From: Pseudotabrizicola alkalilacus
GTDB taxonomy: Bacteria; Pseudomonadota; Alphaproteobacteria; Rhodobacterales; Rhodobacteraceae
Length of the DNA stretch: 64,000 nt
Reading direction: 5' to 3'
NCBI RefSeq assembly: GCF_003443995.1
Contig: NZ_QWEY01000010.1
Span: 62,001 to 126,000, forward strand
Part shown: positions 29,053-40,800 of the stretch, in pieces
How the letters are laid out: each line of letters starts with the position of its first letter
How positions within the stretch are numbered: the stretch's first letter is position 1
Translations under genes and position numbers: made by a program
The notes under the pieces: model-generated
Told to the model about the DNA's origin: nothing
Database searches by the model: none
What the model saw: only the letters and a program-made list of their open reading frames with translations

Positions 29053-31917
29053 CTACTCAGCCGCGTGACGCCGCGGTTTCAGCATGTCTTTCAGGTAGCG
29101 CCCGGTATGGCTCGCCTCAACCTGCGCCACATCTTCCGGCGTGCCTTCGGCGACGATCAGACCGCCACCATCCCCGCCCTCGGGGCCGATGTCGATGATC
29201 CAGTCGGCGGTTTTGATCACATCAAGGTTGTGTTCAATCACTACCACCGTATTGCCCTGCTCGACCAATTCATGCAGCACTTCCAACAGCTTGCGCACAT
29301 CTTCGAAGTGCAGGCCGGTGGTCGGCTCGTCCAGGATATACAGCGTGCGTCCGGTCGCCCGGCGCGACAGTTCCTTTGACAGCTTCACCCGCTGCGCCTC
29401 GCCGCCCGACAGCGTGGTCGCCTGCTGGCCGACCTTGATATAGCCAAGCCCTACCTGACACAGCGCATCCATCTTGTCGCGGATGCTCGGCACCGCCTGA
29501 AAAAAGCCCTGCGCCTCTTCACACGTCATATCAAGAACATCGGATATGCTCTTGTCCTTGAACTTTATTTCCAGAGTCTCGCGGTTATAGCGCTTGCCCT
29601 TGCAGGTCTCACAGGTCACGTAAACATCCGGCAGGAAGTTCATCTCGATCTTGAGCACTCCGTCGCCCTGACAGGCCTCACAGCGCCCGCCCTTGACGTT
29701 GAACGAGAACCGCCCCGGCTGATAGCCGCGCGCTTTCGACTCCGGCAATCCGGCAAACCAGTCACGGATCGGGCCAAAGGCCCCGGTATAGGTGGCGGGG
29801 TTGGAGCGCGGCGTGCGACCAATCGCGCGCTGGTCGATGTCGATCACCTTGTCCAGATGCTCGAACCCGGTGATCGTTTCGCAAGGCGCGGGCGTCTCAC
29901 GCGCGCCGTTCAGCTTGCCTGCGGCAGTCTTGAACAGCGTCTCGATGGTCAGCGTCGATTTACCGCCGCCTGACACGCCTGTGACGCAAACAAACTTGCC
30001 CAAAGGGAAGGTCACGGTGACATTTTGCAGGTTGTTGCCGGTCGCCCCCACCACGGTCAGCTTTTTGCCGCTGCCCTTGCGCCGCACCTTCGGCACCGCA
30101 ATCTCGCGCGTGCCCGACAGATACTGCCCGGTCAGGCTGGCCGGGTCGGCCGCCACCTGCGCCGGTGTGCCATGTGCGATCACCCGGCCGCCATGCACCC
30201 CGGCCCCCGGCCCGATGTCGAACACATAATCCGCCTCGCGGATCGCATCCTCGTCATGCTCCACCACCAGCACGGTATTGCCCTGATCGCGCAGGTTTTT
30301 CAGCGTGGTGAGCAAGCGGTCATTGTCGCGCTGGTGCAGCCCGATGCTGGGTTCGTCCAACACATACAGCACGCCGGTCAGCCCCGATCCGATCTGGCTC
30401 GCCAGCCGGATCCGCTGCGATTCCCCCCCGGAAAGCGTGCCCGCATTGCGCGACAGCGTCAGGTAGTTCAGCCCGACATTGACAAGGAATCCAAGACGTT
30501 CGCGGATTTCCTTCAGGATCGCTTTCGCAATCTCGTTCTTCTGCCCGGTCAGTGCGTCTGGTACGGTCGAGATCCAGGCATGCGCCTCGCTGATCGACAT
30601 GCGGACCACCTGACCCACATGCAATCCGCCGATCCTTACCGCCAAAGCCTCCGGCCGCAGGCGATAGCCGCCACAGGCCCCGCAATCGCGGTTGTTCTGA
30701 AACCGCTCCATATCCTCGCGCGACCATGCGCTATCGGTCTCCTTGTAGCGACGCTCCATATTCGGGATCACGCCTTCGAACACCCGGCGCACCTTGTAGA
30801 CCCGGCCGCCCTCGTCATAGGAAAAGTCGATTTCCTCCCCATGCGAGCCATGCATGAACAGCTGCTGCACATGCGCGGGCAGATCTTTCCATTTCTTCTT
30901 TTTATCAAACTCATAATGCCGGGCCAGAGCATCAATGGTCTGGGTAAAGTAAGGCGATTTCGACTTTGACCATGGCGCAATCGCGCCCTGCATCAGGGTC
31001 AAACCCTGATCCGGCACCACGAGGCGCTCATCAAAGAACAGCTCCACCCCCAGCCCGTCACAGACCGGGCAGGCCCCGAACGGCGCGTTGAACGAAAACA
31101 AGCGCGGCTCGATCTCGGCAATGGTAAAGCCAGAAACCGGGCAGGCGAATTTCTCGGAAAACGTGGTCCGCTCGCCCTCCGCCCCCTCTTCCGCAGGCGC
31201 GGTTTCCACCACGGCGATGCCATCGGCCAGGTTGAGCGCGGTGCGGAACGAGTCTGCCAGCCGGGTCTCCAGCCCCTCGCGCACCACGATCCTGTCTACC
31301 ACCACGTCGATGTTGTGGCGGAACTTCTTGTCCAAAGTGGGCGGCTCTTCCAGCTCGTAGAACGCGCCGTTGACCTTGACACGCTGAAAGCCCTGCTTGC
31401 GCAGATCGAGGAACTCTTTCTTGTACTCACCCTTGCGGTCGCGGATGATCGGCGCCAGCAGATAGGCGCGGCTGCCCTCTGGCATCGCCATCACCGCATC
31501 CACCATATCCTGCACCTGCATCGCCGTGATCGGCAGGCCGGTGGCGGGGGAATAGGGCGTGCCGACGCGGGCGAACAGCAGGCGCAGATAGTCGTAAATC
31601 TCGGTCACCGTGCCAACGGTCGAGCGCGGGTTCTTGCTGGTGGTCTTCTGCTCGATGGAAATCGCAGGCGACAGGCCCGAGATATGGTCAACATCCGGCT
31701 TTCCCATCATGTCCAGAAACTGCCGGGCATAGGCCGACAGCGACTCGACATAGCGGCGCTGGCCTTCGGCATAGATCGTGTCAAACGCGAGGCTGGATTT
31801 ACCCGACCCCGACAGCCCGGTGATCACCACCAGCTGATCGCGCGGAATATCCACATCAATGTTCTTGAGATTGTGTTCGCGCGCGCCGCGCACCTCGATG
31901 AACTTCTGCTCAGCCAT
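29053..31917 (-). CDS. uvrA: Excinuclease ABC subunit A
   Basis: DNA-damage recognition ATPase of nucleotide excision repair. The 954-residue product has two ABC modules: Walker [15 protein letters not shown] (about 34-47) and [14 protein letters not shown], with signatures [12 protein letters not shown] and [12 protein letters not shown]. The C-terminal zinc finger CEACQGDG...CETCKG is intact. The first zinc site reads CPVSG...CPVCDG: Ser262 stands where E. coli has Cys256, so one ligand is lost. A LexA box 65 bases upstream indicates SOS control. Confidence 0.97.
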   Translation of the reverse strand: MAEQKFIEVRGAREHNLKNIDVDIPRDQLVVITGLSGSGKSSLAFDTIYAEGQRRYVESLSAYARQFLDMMGKPDVDHISGLSPAISIEQKTTSKNPRSTVGTVTEIYDYLRLLFARVGTPYSPATGLPITAMQVQDMVDAVMAMPEGSRAYLLAPIIRDRKGEYKKEFLDLRKQGFQRVKVNGAFYELEEPPTLDKKFRHNIDVVVDRIVVREGLETRLADSFRTALNLADGIAVVETAPAEEGAEGERTTFSEKFACPVSGFTIAEIEPRLFSFNAPFGACPVCDGLGVELFFDERLVVPDQGLTLMQGAIAPWSKSKSPYFTQTIDALARHYEFDKKKKWKDLPAHVQQLFMHGSHGEEIDFSYDEGGRVYKVRRVFEGVIPNMERRYKETDSAWSREDMERFQNNRDCGACGGYRLRPEALAVRIGGLHVGQVVRMSISEAHAWISTVPDALTGQKNEIAKAILKEIRERLGFLVNVGLNYLTLSRNAGTLSGGESQRIRLASQIGSGLTGVLYVLDEPSIGLHQRDNDRLLTTLKNLRDQGNTVLVVEHDEDAIREADYVFDIGPGAGVHGGRVIAHGTPAQVAADPASLTGQYLSGTREIAVPKVRRKGSGKKLTVVGATGNNLQNVTVTFPLGKFVCVTGVSGGGKSTLTIETLFKTAAGKLNGARETPAPCETITGFEHLDKVIDIDQRAIGRTPRSNPATYTGAFGPIRDWFAGLPESKARGYQPGRFSFNVKGGRCEACQGDGVLKIEMNFLPDVYVTCETCKGKRYNRETLEIKFKDKSISDVLDMTCEEAQGFFQAVPSIRDKMDALCQVGLGYIKVGQQATTLSGGEAQRVKLSKELSRRATGRTLYILDEPTTGLHFEDVRKLLEVLHELVEQGNTVVVIEHNLDVIKTADWIIDIGPEGGDGGGLIVAEGTPEDVAQVEASHTGRYLKDMLKPRRHAAE

Positions 31918-31981
31918 GACCTACCCCGCAATACCGAGACACAGATAGGGGCTTTCGCCCGAGTCTCCAAGATCAAATTAA

Positions 31982-31996
31982 GAACAGATTAAGAAC
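31982..31996 (-). promoter_or_regulatory. LexA (SOS) box upstream of uvrA
   Basis: On the uvrA strand the sequence is GTTCTTAATCTGTTC, exactly GTTC-N7-GTTC, the direct-repeat LexA operator of Alphaproteobacteria. It lies within a tandem TGTTCTTAAT repeat, 65 bases before the uvrA start codon. Confidence 0.85.
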
Positions 31997-32011
31997 ATAC
32001 ACAAAAGCCGC

Positions 32012-33172
32012 TCAGATCAGCCCCGCCCGCCGCCGCGCCTGCACCGCATGCAGCACAATGCCGAGCGCGCAGGCCAGCCCGGCCACCAGCGCCAACCCCC
32101 AGGGCCCGGCCCCCAACAAAAGGGCCGCCAGCACCGGCGTGCCCGTGGTCGTGCCCAGATTGCCCAGCTGCGCAATTGCCCCCGCCGCCTGCGCCCGGTC
32201 CTCCGGCGTGGCGTTCAGCTCGGGAATCGACGCAAAGCTCGCGCCCTGCACAATCCCCAGCGCCGCCGTGACCCAGAGCGCGCCCAGCACCATCCCCGTG
32301 CCCTGCCCCCAGAACAGCGCCAGCAGCACAAACCCCGGCACCGCCGCCAGATAGCCGCATTGCACCAGCCGCACCGCCGACATCCGGCCCAAAAGCCAGA
32401 CCCCCAGTGTCAGCGACAGCGCAATCGAGATCAGCGGCATCCCCGCCGCCGCCAGCGCCCGCTGCGCCAGCGGTACATCGGGCGGCACCAGCGTCAGCAC
32501 CGCAACATACAGGAATGTATAGCAAAAGAACCCCAGAGCGGGCGCAGACAACCGGGGCGAGGCATAGATCCGCAAATGCTGGTCCAGCAAACCTGGCCGC
32601 GCGATCTGCGGCGCAACCGGATCACGTGGCAACAACAGCGCAAGGCAAACCGCCATCGCCGCCATCCACACCGCATGCGCCACAAACACCCCAGCCGCGC
32701 CATAGGCGGCCAGCAAGGGCGGTGCCAGCAGCGCCAGCACCGCATAAGTCACCCCGAAAAAGCTCGACCACAGCGTCATCGCCAAGCCACGAAACCGCTC
32801 TGCCGCCAGCCCGGCAATCACCGTCGGGCCGACCACCACAATCGCCAGATGCGACACGCCCTCGACCACCCGGCTGGCGATCATCGCGGGGTATGACAGG
32901 CCGAGCGACTGCAGCGCACTCATCGCAGCCCCCATCAGCAGCGCCGCCACAATGGCGCGACGCGGCCCGATCCGCGCAACGAACAGCCCCGCCGTGGTGC
33001 CAAACACCAAGCCAACCATGCCAACGATGGACACGATCAACCCCAGCGCCACCGCCGAGGCCCCGGCATACTGATCCCCAAGCACGCCAAACAGCACCGA
33101 AATCTTGCCAAACTGCGCCGCAGCCCCAAGCCCGGCACACCAGATGGCCAGCACCGTCACAACAGCCCGCAT
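32012..33172 (-). CDS. MFS transporter
   Basis: A 386-residue major facilitator protein with 12 hydrophobic helices. The loop 2-3 region has FVARIGPRRAIVAALLMG, and EGVSHLAIVVVGPTVIAGLAAERFRGLAMTLW contains the motif region of helices 4-5. Substrate cannot be read from the sequence. The start MRAVVTVLAIW was chosen because it begins directly at the first helix; a 43-residue upstream extension would run into the lpdA terminator. It lies downstream of lpdA on the same strand, separated by a hairpin. Confidence 0.83.
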   Translation of the reverse strand: MRAVVTVLAIWCAGLGAAAQFGKISVLFGVLGDQYAGASAVALGLIVSIVGMVGLVFGTTAGLFVARIGPRRAIVAALLMGAAMSALQSLGLSYPAMIASRVVEGVSHLAIVVVGPTVIAGLAAERFRGLAMTLWSSFFGVTYAVLALLAPPLLAAYGAAGVFVAHAVWMAAMAVCLALLLPRDPVAPQIARPGLLDQHLRIYASPRLSAPALGFFCYTFLYVAVLTLVPPDVPLAQRALAAAGMPLISIALSLTLGVWLLGRMSAVRLVQCGYLAAVPGFVLLALFWGQGTGMVLGALWVTAALGIVQGASFASIPELNATPEDRAQAAGAIAQLGNLGTTTGTPVLAALLLGAGPWGLALVAGLACALGIVLHAVQARRRAGLI

Positions 33173-33233
33173 GCCCGGCCCTTCATCTGTACAATTATCC
33201 TCACGCGGCAAGAGAGGGGCCGTGGCCCCCCCT

Positions 33234-33252
33234 GATTTTTCGCAGAAAAATC
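33234..33252 (-). terminator. Hairpin after lpdA
   Basis: GATTTTTC-GCA-GAAAAATC is a perfect 8-bp stem just 5 bases after the lpdA stop. It is followed on the transcribed strand by a G/C-rich GGGGCC-type hairpin. It is probably part of the lpdA transcript end. Confidence 0.5.
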
Positions 33253-33257
33253 GTGCC

Positions 33258-34655
33258 TTACATATGCAGTGTGCGACCGTAGGCGTCCAGCACCGCCTCA
33301 TGCATCATCTCCGACAGGGTCGGATGCGGGAAGACCGTGTTCATCAGGTCTTCCTCGGTCGTTTCCAACTGGCGACCGATCACATAGCCCTGGATCAGTT
33401 CGGTCACTTCCGCGCCGATCATATGCGCGCCCAGCAATTCGCCGGTTTTCGCATCGAACACCGTCTTGATCATGCCCTCGGATTCCCCCAGCGCAATCGC
33501 CTTGCCATTGCCGATAAACGGGAAGCGACCGACCTTGACGGTGTGGCCTGCCTCTTTCGCCTTCGCCTCGGTCATGCCGACCGATGCGACCTGCGGGTAG
33601 CAATAGGTGCAGCCGGCAATGCTGCCCGGCTTGATCGGATGCGGATGGCCGCCCGCGATCAGTTCGGCCACCATCACGCCCTCATGGCTGGCCTTGTGCG
33701 CCAGCCAAGGCGCACCCGCGATGTCACCAATGGCGAACAGGCCCGGCACGCCGGTGCGGCAGAATTCATCCGTCACCACATGGGTGCGGTCGATCTTCAC
33801 CCCCAAAGCCTCCAGCCCGAGGTTTTCGACATTGCCGACGATGCCGACGGCCGAGATCACGGTGTCAAACTCATGCGTCTCGACCTTGCCACCCACCTCG
33901 ATATGCGCGGTCACGCCCACACCCGGCTTGCGGTCCAGCTTCTTCACGGCCGCCTTTTCCATGATCTTCATCCCTTGCTTGACGAAGGATTTCTTGGCAA
34001 AGGCCGAGATCTCGGCATCTTCCACCGGCAGGATACGGTCCATCACCTCAACCACCGTGGTGTCAGACCCCAGCGTGTTGAAGAAGCTGGCAAATTCAAT
34101 GCCAATCGCGCCCGAGCCGATCACCAGCAGCTTTTTCGGCATCCGCTTGGCCACCAGCGCATGCTTGTAAGACCAGACCAGATCGCCATCCGCCTCCAGC
34201 CCCGGCAGTTCGCGGGCCCGCGCGCCGGTGGCGAGGATGATGTTCTTGGCGGTCAGCTCTTCGCTGCCCTTGTCGGTCTTCACCGACACCACCCCGGCTT
34301 TGGGCAGCGTCGCCGCGCCCATGAACACGGTCACCTTGTTCTTTTTCATCAGATGGCCGATGCCGCCCGAGAGCTGCTTGGCCACAGCGCGGGACCGCGC
34401 CACCACGGCGGGCAGGTCGTAACCAATGCCATCCGCTTTCAGGCCAAATTCCTTGGCACGCTCCATCAGGTGAAACACCTCAGCGCTGCGCAGCATGGCC
34501 TTGGTCGGGATACAGCCCCAGTTCAGACAGATACCGCCCAGATGCTCGCGTTCGACGATCGCGACCTTCTGGCCCAACTGGCTGGCACGGATCGCCGCCA
34601 CATAGCCACCGGGGCCCGCGCCCACCACGATCACATCAAAGCTCTGAGCTGCCAT
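33258..34655 (-). CDS. lpdA: Dihydrolipoyl dehydrogenase (E3)
   Basis: Flavoprotein that reoxidises dihydrolipoamide of the pyruvate and 2-oxoglutarate dehydrogenase complexes, or of the glycine cleavage system, making NADH. The 465-residue product has the FAD motif DVIVVGAGPGGYVAA, the redox disulfide GGICLNWGCIPTKAM, the NAD motif LLVIGSGAIGIEFASFF and the C-terminal catalytic segment HPHPTLSEMMHEAV (His-Glu). The ATG follows GGGAGGGACGA. It is a solo copy with no E1/E2 genes nearby, so the partner complex cannot be told. Confidence 0.95.
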   Translation of the reverse strand: MAAQSFDVIVVGAGPGGYVAAIRASQLGQKVAIVEREHLGGICLNWGCIPTKAMLRSAEVFHLMERAKEFGLKADGIGYDLPAVVARSRAVAKQLSGGIGHLMKKNKVTVFMGAATLPKAGVVSVKTDKGSEELTAKNIILATGARARELPGLEADGDLVWSYKHALVAKRMPKKLLVIGSGAIGIEFASFFNTLGSDTTVVEVMDRILPVEDAEISAFAKKSFVKQGMKIMEKAAVKKLDRKPGVGVTAHIEVGGKVETHEFDTVISAVGIVGNVENLGLEALGVKIDRTHVVTDEFCRTGVPGLFAIGDIAGAPWLAHKASHEGVMVAELIAGGHPHPIKPGSIAGCTYCYPQVASVGMTEAKAKEAGHTVKVGRFPFIGNGKAIALGESEGMIKTVFDAKTGELLGAHMIGAEVTELIQGYVIGRQLETTEEDLMNTVFPHPTLSEMMHEAVLDAYGRTLHM

Positions 34656-34730
34656 TCGTCCCTCCCTGGAAAAAGTGGTTTACCCTTAAACTATTCCTGA
34701 AAACCAAGCAACGGACCTGACGCCTGGGGC

Positions 34731-35318
34731 CTATGCGTCTGGTGCATGGCTCACGCGCAGCTGATTGACGATGGCCATATAGCCACCCTCAACCAGAAAC
34801 GCCGCCTCCTCCGGGGTGCTTTCGCGACCCAAAGCCGCGTTGCGGAACGGAAAACGGCCAAAGCGGGCGATGATTTCTCGATGGGCGCGGGCGTGCAGCA
34901 AAAGCTCGGCGTCGCCCTCCATCCGCGTGGCCATCAGCGACACCGCCAGATCCTGATCGGCCATATCCTCGGAGTGTTCCAAGGGCATGTAAAAGAACTG
35001 CCGTTCCGGCACCGGGGCCAGCAGATCCCAGCTTTCATCGAGCGCACGACGGGCGGCAGCGCGCGCCCGGATGTCATTTGCAAAGGCCTCCGGCTTGCCG
35101 CGATGGATGTTGCGCGAAAACTGATCGGCCACGATCAGATAGGCCAGCGTGCCGACCACGCCATCGACCCAATGCTCCAGCCCGCCCTCATGCAGCGCGT
35201 CCCACAACGCGCCAAAGCGCACGGCGCAGGCATCGTCGATTTCTTCGCCGCCAGCGTACCAGCCCTCAGGGCCGATCTCGCCCAGCCAGAAATCCAGAAC
35301 CTCGATCGGATCAGACAT
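34731..35318 (-). CDS. DUF924 family protein
   Basis: A 195-residue soluble helical protein with the DUF924 pattern: VLDFWLGEIGPEGWYAGG at the start, YLIVADQFSRNIHRGKPEAFAND and FFYMPLEHSEDMADQDLAV in the middle, and IIARFGRFPFRNAALGRESTPEE near the end. Predicted structures of this family are TPR-like helical bundles; the biochemical function is unknown. AAGGGGGCTGC precedes the ATG. It lies upstream of lpdA on the same strand, 75 bases away. Confidence 0.88.
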   Translation of the reverse strand: MSDPIEVLDFWLGEIGPEGWYAGGEEIDDACAVRFGALWDALHEGGLEHWVDGVVGTLAYLIVADQFSRNIHRGKPEAFANDIRARAAARRALDESWDLLAPVPERQFFYMPLEHSEDMADQDLAVSLMATRMEGDAELLLHARAHREIIARFGRFPFRNAALGRESTPEEAAFLVEGGYMAIVNQLRVSHAPDA

Positions 35319-35371
35319 GCAGCCCCCTTTGCCTTTGTCTCAGCCTGACAGGGCATGCCCCGAAAAGCAAA

Positions 35372-36625
35372 TCAGTTCCGCCCGTTGCCTTGGCGCGCAT
35401 CCTCGGCCTCGACCAGTGCCGCGGTCTCGACCGCGATGATCGACGCGGTCGGTGACACCGGCGTATAGCCCGAGGTCACCATCGGCGTTTCGCGACGCTG
35501 GGTCATCCGCCAGCCAGCATAGATCGCCAAAACAGCGAACAGAATGCCCATGAACAAAAAGAACCCGGAGGAGCCGATTTCCTCCATCATCCAGCCGGTG
35601 ATGACCGGGCCGGAAATCGCCCCCAGCCCGTTGATGAACATCAGACCAGCCGAGGCAGCCGCCATATCGGTCTTGTCCAAATAATCGTTCACATAGGCCA
35701 GCAGCAGCGAATAAAGCGGGTTCGACACCCCGCCGCAGACCGCGCCGATGCCGACCAGAACCCAGAACGGCGGATCAAAGATCACCGGAATCATCAGCAC
35801 CACCGCGCCAAACACCGCCAGCCACAGCACCACGATGCGCCGGTCAATCCGGTCCGACAGCCAGCCGATCGGATATTGCAGCACCAGCCCGCCGACATAG
35901 ATCGCCGCGACAAAGATCGTCAGATCGGCAATGCTCAGGCCCGCCTGCGTGCCCCAGACTGCCGCCATCCCGAATTGCGCCGAGAACACGCCGCCCAGCA
36001 GGAACATGCCGACACAGCCCAGAGGCGAGGCCGCATACAGCCGCCGGAACGACAGCGGCTTGGTCGATTCAAATGCCGGGGCCTGACTGACCGACAGCAA
36101 AATCGGGGTAAAGGCCAGCGACACCAGCACCGACGGGATGACAAACAGGATATAGCCCGAGGCATCGCCGACATTCAGCAGCAGCTGCGCCGCAATGATG
36201 CCGATCATCTGCACGATCAGATACAGCGACAGCGCCTGCCCCCGGTTTTCATTGGTGGAGGCGTTGTTCAGCCAGCTTTCGGTGGCGATATACACGCCCG
36301 AGAACGAAAACCCGATCACCACCCGCAGCGCCGCCCAGACCATCCAGTCGGGGGCTGCCGCATACAGGATCAGAACCGCCGAGATCATCGACCCCAGCGC
36401 CGCAAACACCCGCACGTGGCCGACGCGGCGAATCATCGACGGCGCCAGACGGCTGCCGAACAGAAAGCCCACGAAATAGGCCGACATCACCAGTGACATC
36501 TGAAAGGTCGAGAAATTCTCGATCCCGCCCCGGATGCCCAGCAAGGTGCCCTGCATGCCGTTGCCCAGCATCAACAGGCCAAGTCCCAGCAGCAGCGCCC
36601 AGGTATTGCGCAGAACGGTCAGCAT
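35372..36625 (-). CDS. MFS transporter (YcaD-like)
   Basis: A 417-residue major facilitator protein with 12 transmembrane segments. The N-terminal LLGIRGGIENFSTFQMSLVMSAYFVGFLFG, RRVGHVRVFAALGSM and YIATESWLNNASTNENRGQALSLYLIVQ resemble the YcaD-like MFS branch. The C-terminal 40 residues are cytoplasmic and acidic. Substrate unknown. AAGGATGCCTG lies before the ATG. Downstream on the same strand is DUF924 (53 bases). Confidence 0.83.
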   Translation of the reverse strand: MLTVLRNTWALLLGLGLLMLGNGMQGTLLGIRGGIENFSTFQMSLVMSAYFVGFLFGSRLAPSMIRRVGHVRVFAALGSMISAVLILYAAAPDWMVWAALRVVIGFSFSGVYIATESWLNNASTNENRGQALSLYLIVQMIGIIAAQLLLNVGDASGYILFVIPSVLVSLAFTPILLSVSQAPAFESTKPLSFRRLYAASPLGCVGMFLLGGVFSAQFGMAAVWGTQAGLSIADLTIFVAAIYVGGLVLQYPIGWLSDRIDRRIVVLWLAVFGAVVLMIPVIFDPPFWVLVGIGAVCGGVSNPLYSLLLAYVNDYLDKTDMAAASAGLMFINGLGAISGPVITGWMMEEIGSSGFFLFMGILFAVLAIYAGWRMTQRRETPMVTSGYTPVSPTASIIAVETAALVEAEDARQGNGRN

Positions 36626-36772
36626 GGTGCAGGCATCCTTTGGTCAGTCCGGTCACTCTAGGCGCACGGCGTAAAAAAGTCATGTCGGAGTCGCCCACCC
36701 CGCCCGGAACGCGGCCTTTGCGACGCCAGCCGCCAGAAGGCAAGCGACTTTCCCGTGTGCCGCCCTTAGCCG

Positions 36773-37804
36773 CTACGGGATCAGCAGCGACGCATCGCCA
36801 TAGCTGAAAAACCGATACTCCCGCGCGACGGCATGGGCATAGATCCGGTCCATCCGGTCCTTGCCCATCAGGGCCGAGACCAGCATCAGCAGCGTGGATT
36901 TTGGCAGATGAAAATTGGTCATCAGCGCATCGGTGGCGTGAAAGGTGAAGCCGGGATAGATGAAAATATCCGTCGGCCCCTCCCATGGCTCCACCCTCCC
37001 GGTGCGCGCCGCCGTCTCGATCAGGCGCAGCGCGGTGGTGCCGACCGGAATCACCCGCCCGCCCGCCGCCTTTGTCGCGTTGATCTGCGCCGCCGCCTCC
37101 GGCGTCACCTGGCCCCATTCGGCATGCATCTTGTGCGTTGCCACATCCTCGACCTTGACCGGCAGGAACGTGCCTGCGCCGACATGCAGCGTCACTTCGG
37201 TGAACTGCACGCCCTTGGCGCGCAACGCCTCCAGCAGTTCCGCATCGAAATGCAGGCTGGCTGTCGGGGCCGCCACCGCGCCCTTGTGACGGGCAAAGAC
37301 GGTCTGGTAATCGTCGTCATCCTGCGCGTCGGGGGCGCGTTTGGCGGCGATATAGGGCGGCAGCGGCATTGCCCCGGCCTGCGCCAGAGCGGCGTCAAAA
37401 TCCTCGCCCGCCAGATTGAACAGCAGCCGCAGGTCGGTGTCGGATTTCTCGGCCACCGTGGCCGACAGATCGGGGGAAAACACGATCTCCTCCCCCACCA
37501 TCACCTTGCGCAGCGGCTTTGCCATCGCGCGCCAGCCGGTAGCCGCAGGCTCCATCAGCGTGATCTCGATCTTTGCCACCGCGTCACCGCGCCGGCGCTG
37601 CCCGGTCAGCCGGGCGGGAATGACGCGGGTGTTGTTCAGCACAAGCCGGTCGCCGGCCCGCAACAGCCCCAGCAGATCGCTCACCTGCAGATCAGAAATC
37701 GCCTCCCCCTCTGCCAGCAGCAGCCGCGCGGCGGTGCGGGGGCGCGCGGGACGGGTGGCGATCAGCGTCTCGGGCAGATCAAAATCGAAATCAGACAGTT
37801 TCAT
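36773..37804 (-). CDS. queA: S-adenosylmethionine:tRNA ribosyltransferase-isomerase
   Basis: Transfers and isomerises the ribosyl group of SAM onto 7-aminomethyl-7-deazaguanine in tRNA, forming epoxyqueuosine. The 343-residue product starts [30 protein letters not shown] and has [25 protein letters not shown] and [32 protein letters not shown], hallmark QueA blocks. A GTG codon precedes the ATG; the ATG was used. It starts 14 bases after the AsmA-like gene ends, suggesting an operon. Confidence 0.95.
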   Translation of the reverse strand: MKLSDFDFDLPETLIATRPARPRTAARLLLAEGEAISDLQVSDLLGLLRAGDRLVLNNTRVIPARLTGQRRRGDAVAKIEITLMEPAATGWRAMAKPLRKVMVGEEIVFSPDLSATVAEKSDTDLRLLFNLAGEDFDAALAQAGAMPLPPYIAAKRAPDAQDDDDYQTVFARHKGAVAAPTASLHFDAELLEALRAKGVQFTEVTLHVGAGTFLPVKVEDVATHKMHAEWGQVTPEAAAQINATKAAGGRVIPVGTTALRLIETAARTGRVEPWEGPTDIFIYPGFTFHATDALMTNFHLPKSTLLMLVSALMGKDRMDRIYAHAVAREYRFFSYGDASLLIP

Positions 37805-37818
37805 CACGGGCCTTATCG

Positions 37819-40800
37819 TCAGTTGGTCTGGCGCAGCACAGGCGCAGGGCGGCGGAAAATCTCGCGGAACATGCCCGGCGTCAGGATCGACAGCGGGTTG
37901 ACGCTGACCTGCGGCGCATCCGCCGTGCCCTGCAAGGCGTAGTTAAAGCCGAACACCCCCTCGCCCCGCCGCGTCAGCAAGGCCCCGATGCCATTGACCA
38001 GATAGATCGGCGACACAACCCCCTGCAAGGCCAGCCGCTTGGTTTTGATGCCGTACAGCCCGGCCAGCGACACCCCCAGACTGGCCCCCATGGCAGAGCT
38101 GCGTGTGACCTCGATGGCATCGGGGGTGATGATGAAATCGGCCTCGGCCTCGCTGAAAAAGATGCCTTCGCCGTTCAGCTGCTCCAACAGCCCCACGACC
38201 GAGATTGCCGACAAGAGTTCGGCCAGCACATTGGCCCCGCGCACCCGCAGCCGCGTCATCTCGGCCCGGCCGTCATAGACCCCCTTTTGCGCGCGTGGCG
38301 TCAGCCGCAGATCCAGCGTGCCCCCCCGGGCCGAGGCAAAGATCCCCGCCGCCCGCAGCGCCGCCCCGGCATCCGCCGATTGCAACCGCACCGCAAGGCC
38401 ATGCCGCGACGGAACGGCAGTGCCATTGACCGCCGCCGCACCGTTGATGCTGGCGCGAAAGCTGCCGTTCAGCCCGCCGCGCTGCGAAAAATCGCCGCGA
38501 AACCCGGTCAGCGCAATACCATCGCTGACAATCAGCCGGTCAAGGCTCAGCGACAAGGCGCCTTGGGTCTGGCCGCTGCCGTCCGCTCCGGCGGGCCGGT
38601 CAAAGCGGCGCAGGTCCACCGTACCGCCGGTCACCGCCACATCGGGCGCGCGCCCTGCGCCGCGCCCGGTCAGGGTTACGCCGCCGGTCAGCCAGCCGTT
38701 CAGACGGACCGAGCCAAAGCGCGCGGTCTGCAACCCGCCGCCCTGCGCCAGTGTGATCGCGCCCTCTGCCTCCAGCCCGCCACCACGCACTGCCAGCCGG
38801 GAGATTTGCGGCACCGGACCCAGCACCGCCTCCACCTCCAGCTGCCCGGCCGACCGAGCACCTTTGGTCCAGCCGACCGCCGGCAGGGTCAGCCCGATGC
38901 CGGCCAGATCCGAGGTCAGCCGCAACCGCCCCGGCGATCCCTGCTCCAGATCAATCGTGACCTCGGCCTGCCCCGCACCGCTGACCATGCCCGCAGGCAG
39001 GCCCAGACCGAACTCGGCCACCGTGTCCGGGGACAGGGTGACAGAGCCTGCCACCCGGCTTTTGCCCCGCTGATCCGCGCCAAAGCCTTGGGTAAAGGCC
39101 ACATCAAACGGCACCTTGCCGATCCGCCCCGGCCCGCTGATCTGCAAGCCCGTCGGGTCGGCTGTCAGGATCAGTCCCTCGGCGGTGATGGTCTTGCCCG
39201 GCACCAGCGCGTCCGATGACAGGCCCAGGATCTGACCGCGCACCGCATAGGCCACGTCTTTCAGCTCCACCCGCCGCGCCAAGGGCAGCGACAGCTGCGT
39301 GTCCATCACCGCGCGGCCCTGCCCCAGATCCGGCGTGCGCCCGGCCTTTGTCATGAAGCCAAACGGCGGCAGATCCAGCAGCGACAGCGCAGCGGTCAGC
39401 GAGCTTTCGGTGCGCAACCGGATCTCGGCACGCGCAGGTTTGGCCAGCACGTCCGGCACCGAAAACACCGATCCCGCGACATCAATCTCACCGCCCAAGG
39501 GTGCCTCCACCGTGCCGCCATCCAGCACCACGGTATAGGCGGTGCCCTCAATCGATGAGCGCCCCCGCCCGTTGCGGATCGGCGGCAAGGTGCGCAGAAA
39601 CCGCACCTCGGCCCCGTCGAATTCATAGCCAAGCGCCAGTCGCGGGTCTTGCCCCGGTGTCACCCGCAGCGCGGCTTTTACGTTGGTCAGCAGGCCCTGC
39701 GCCACATTCTGCCCCACCCAATTGCGGGTGCCCGGCACCGCACTTTTCGGCCAGATCTGCAACAGCCGGTCATGCGCGATCGCATCCAGCGTCAGATCCA
39801 GCGCCACCTGCCAGCCCGTGGCCAGCGCCTCTACCGCGCCCGACAGTGCCAGCCGCCGCCCGGTTTCCTCGATCAGCGCGACCTGCCCGATTTCCAACCG
39901 GAACGGGTCCAGCGTCAGCCGCGCATCCATCGCGCCGCCGGAAAAGCGCAACGGCTGGTCAAACAACCCCTCCGGGTCGATCTGCGCCTCGGAGATCTGC
40001 ACCTGCCCCAGAAACCCGGCGGGCAGGCGACGGCCCAAAGGCCCGGTCAAAATCTTGCCCGCATCACCCAGCAGATAGGAGTGCCCCGCCGCCTTCAGCC
40101 GCAAGGTCGGCCCCTCGACCGACAGGTCGCCCAGCACCACCCGGCCCCGCGCCGGATCATAGCTCAGCGACACCGCAGCCCCGTCAAAGCCGATTGGCGG
40201 CGTGGCGGCATCAGGCTGCAGGGCCCCCGCCCCCAGCGACATCTGCGCGCTCAGCGCGGTCAGGCCGTCATTGTTCAGCTCGGCCGAAATCCGGCCCGAA
40301 ATCGGGGCGTCCAGCACACCGAGCCAGCCCAGCACCGGGGTCTGCGCCGCGATGTCTGCCGCCGCCACCCCCTCGACCGCAGCCGTGACCCGCAGCAGCG
40401 TCTGCCCCTTGGGCCGGATCAGCGTGACCAGCGCCTGCGCCGGTTCGCCGCTATCAGAGGCCAGCGACAACCCGACTTCGGCGGCCAATACATCCGGGCG
40501 GTTCTGCAGCGTGATCCGGCCATCGCCCACTGTCCAGGTCCGCCGCAACCGTTGGTCAATCAGCGTCAGGCTAGCGGCTTCGGCCTCGATCCGGTCCAGC
40601 CGCGACAACAATGGCGCCTCCAGCGCCCGGTCGATCTGCGCAAACAGATCGCTCAACCCGTTGATCGGTGGAGCGGTGCCCGAGGCCCCGATGCTCAGAT
40701 CAAAGCTGCCATCCTCGCGCCGGTTCAGCGTCACTGCGCCGCCGATGATGCGCAATGAGGCCGGGCGCAGACTGCGCTCCCGCACAAAGGCCCCCGCGTC

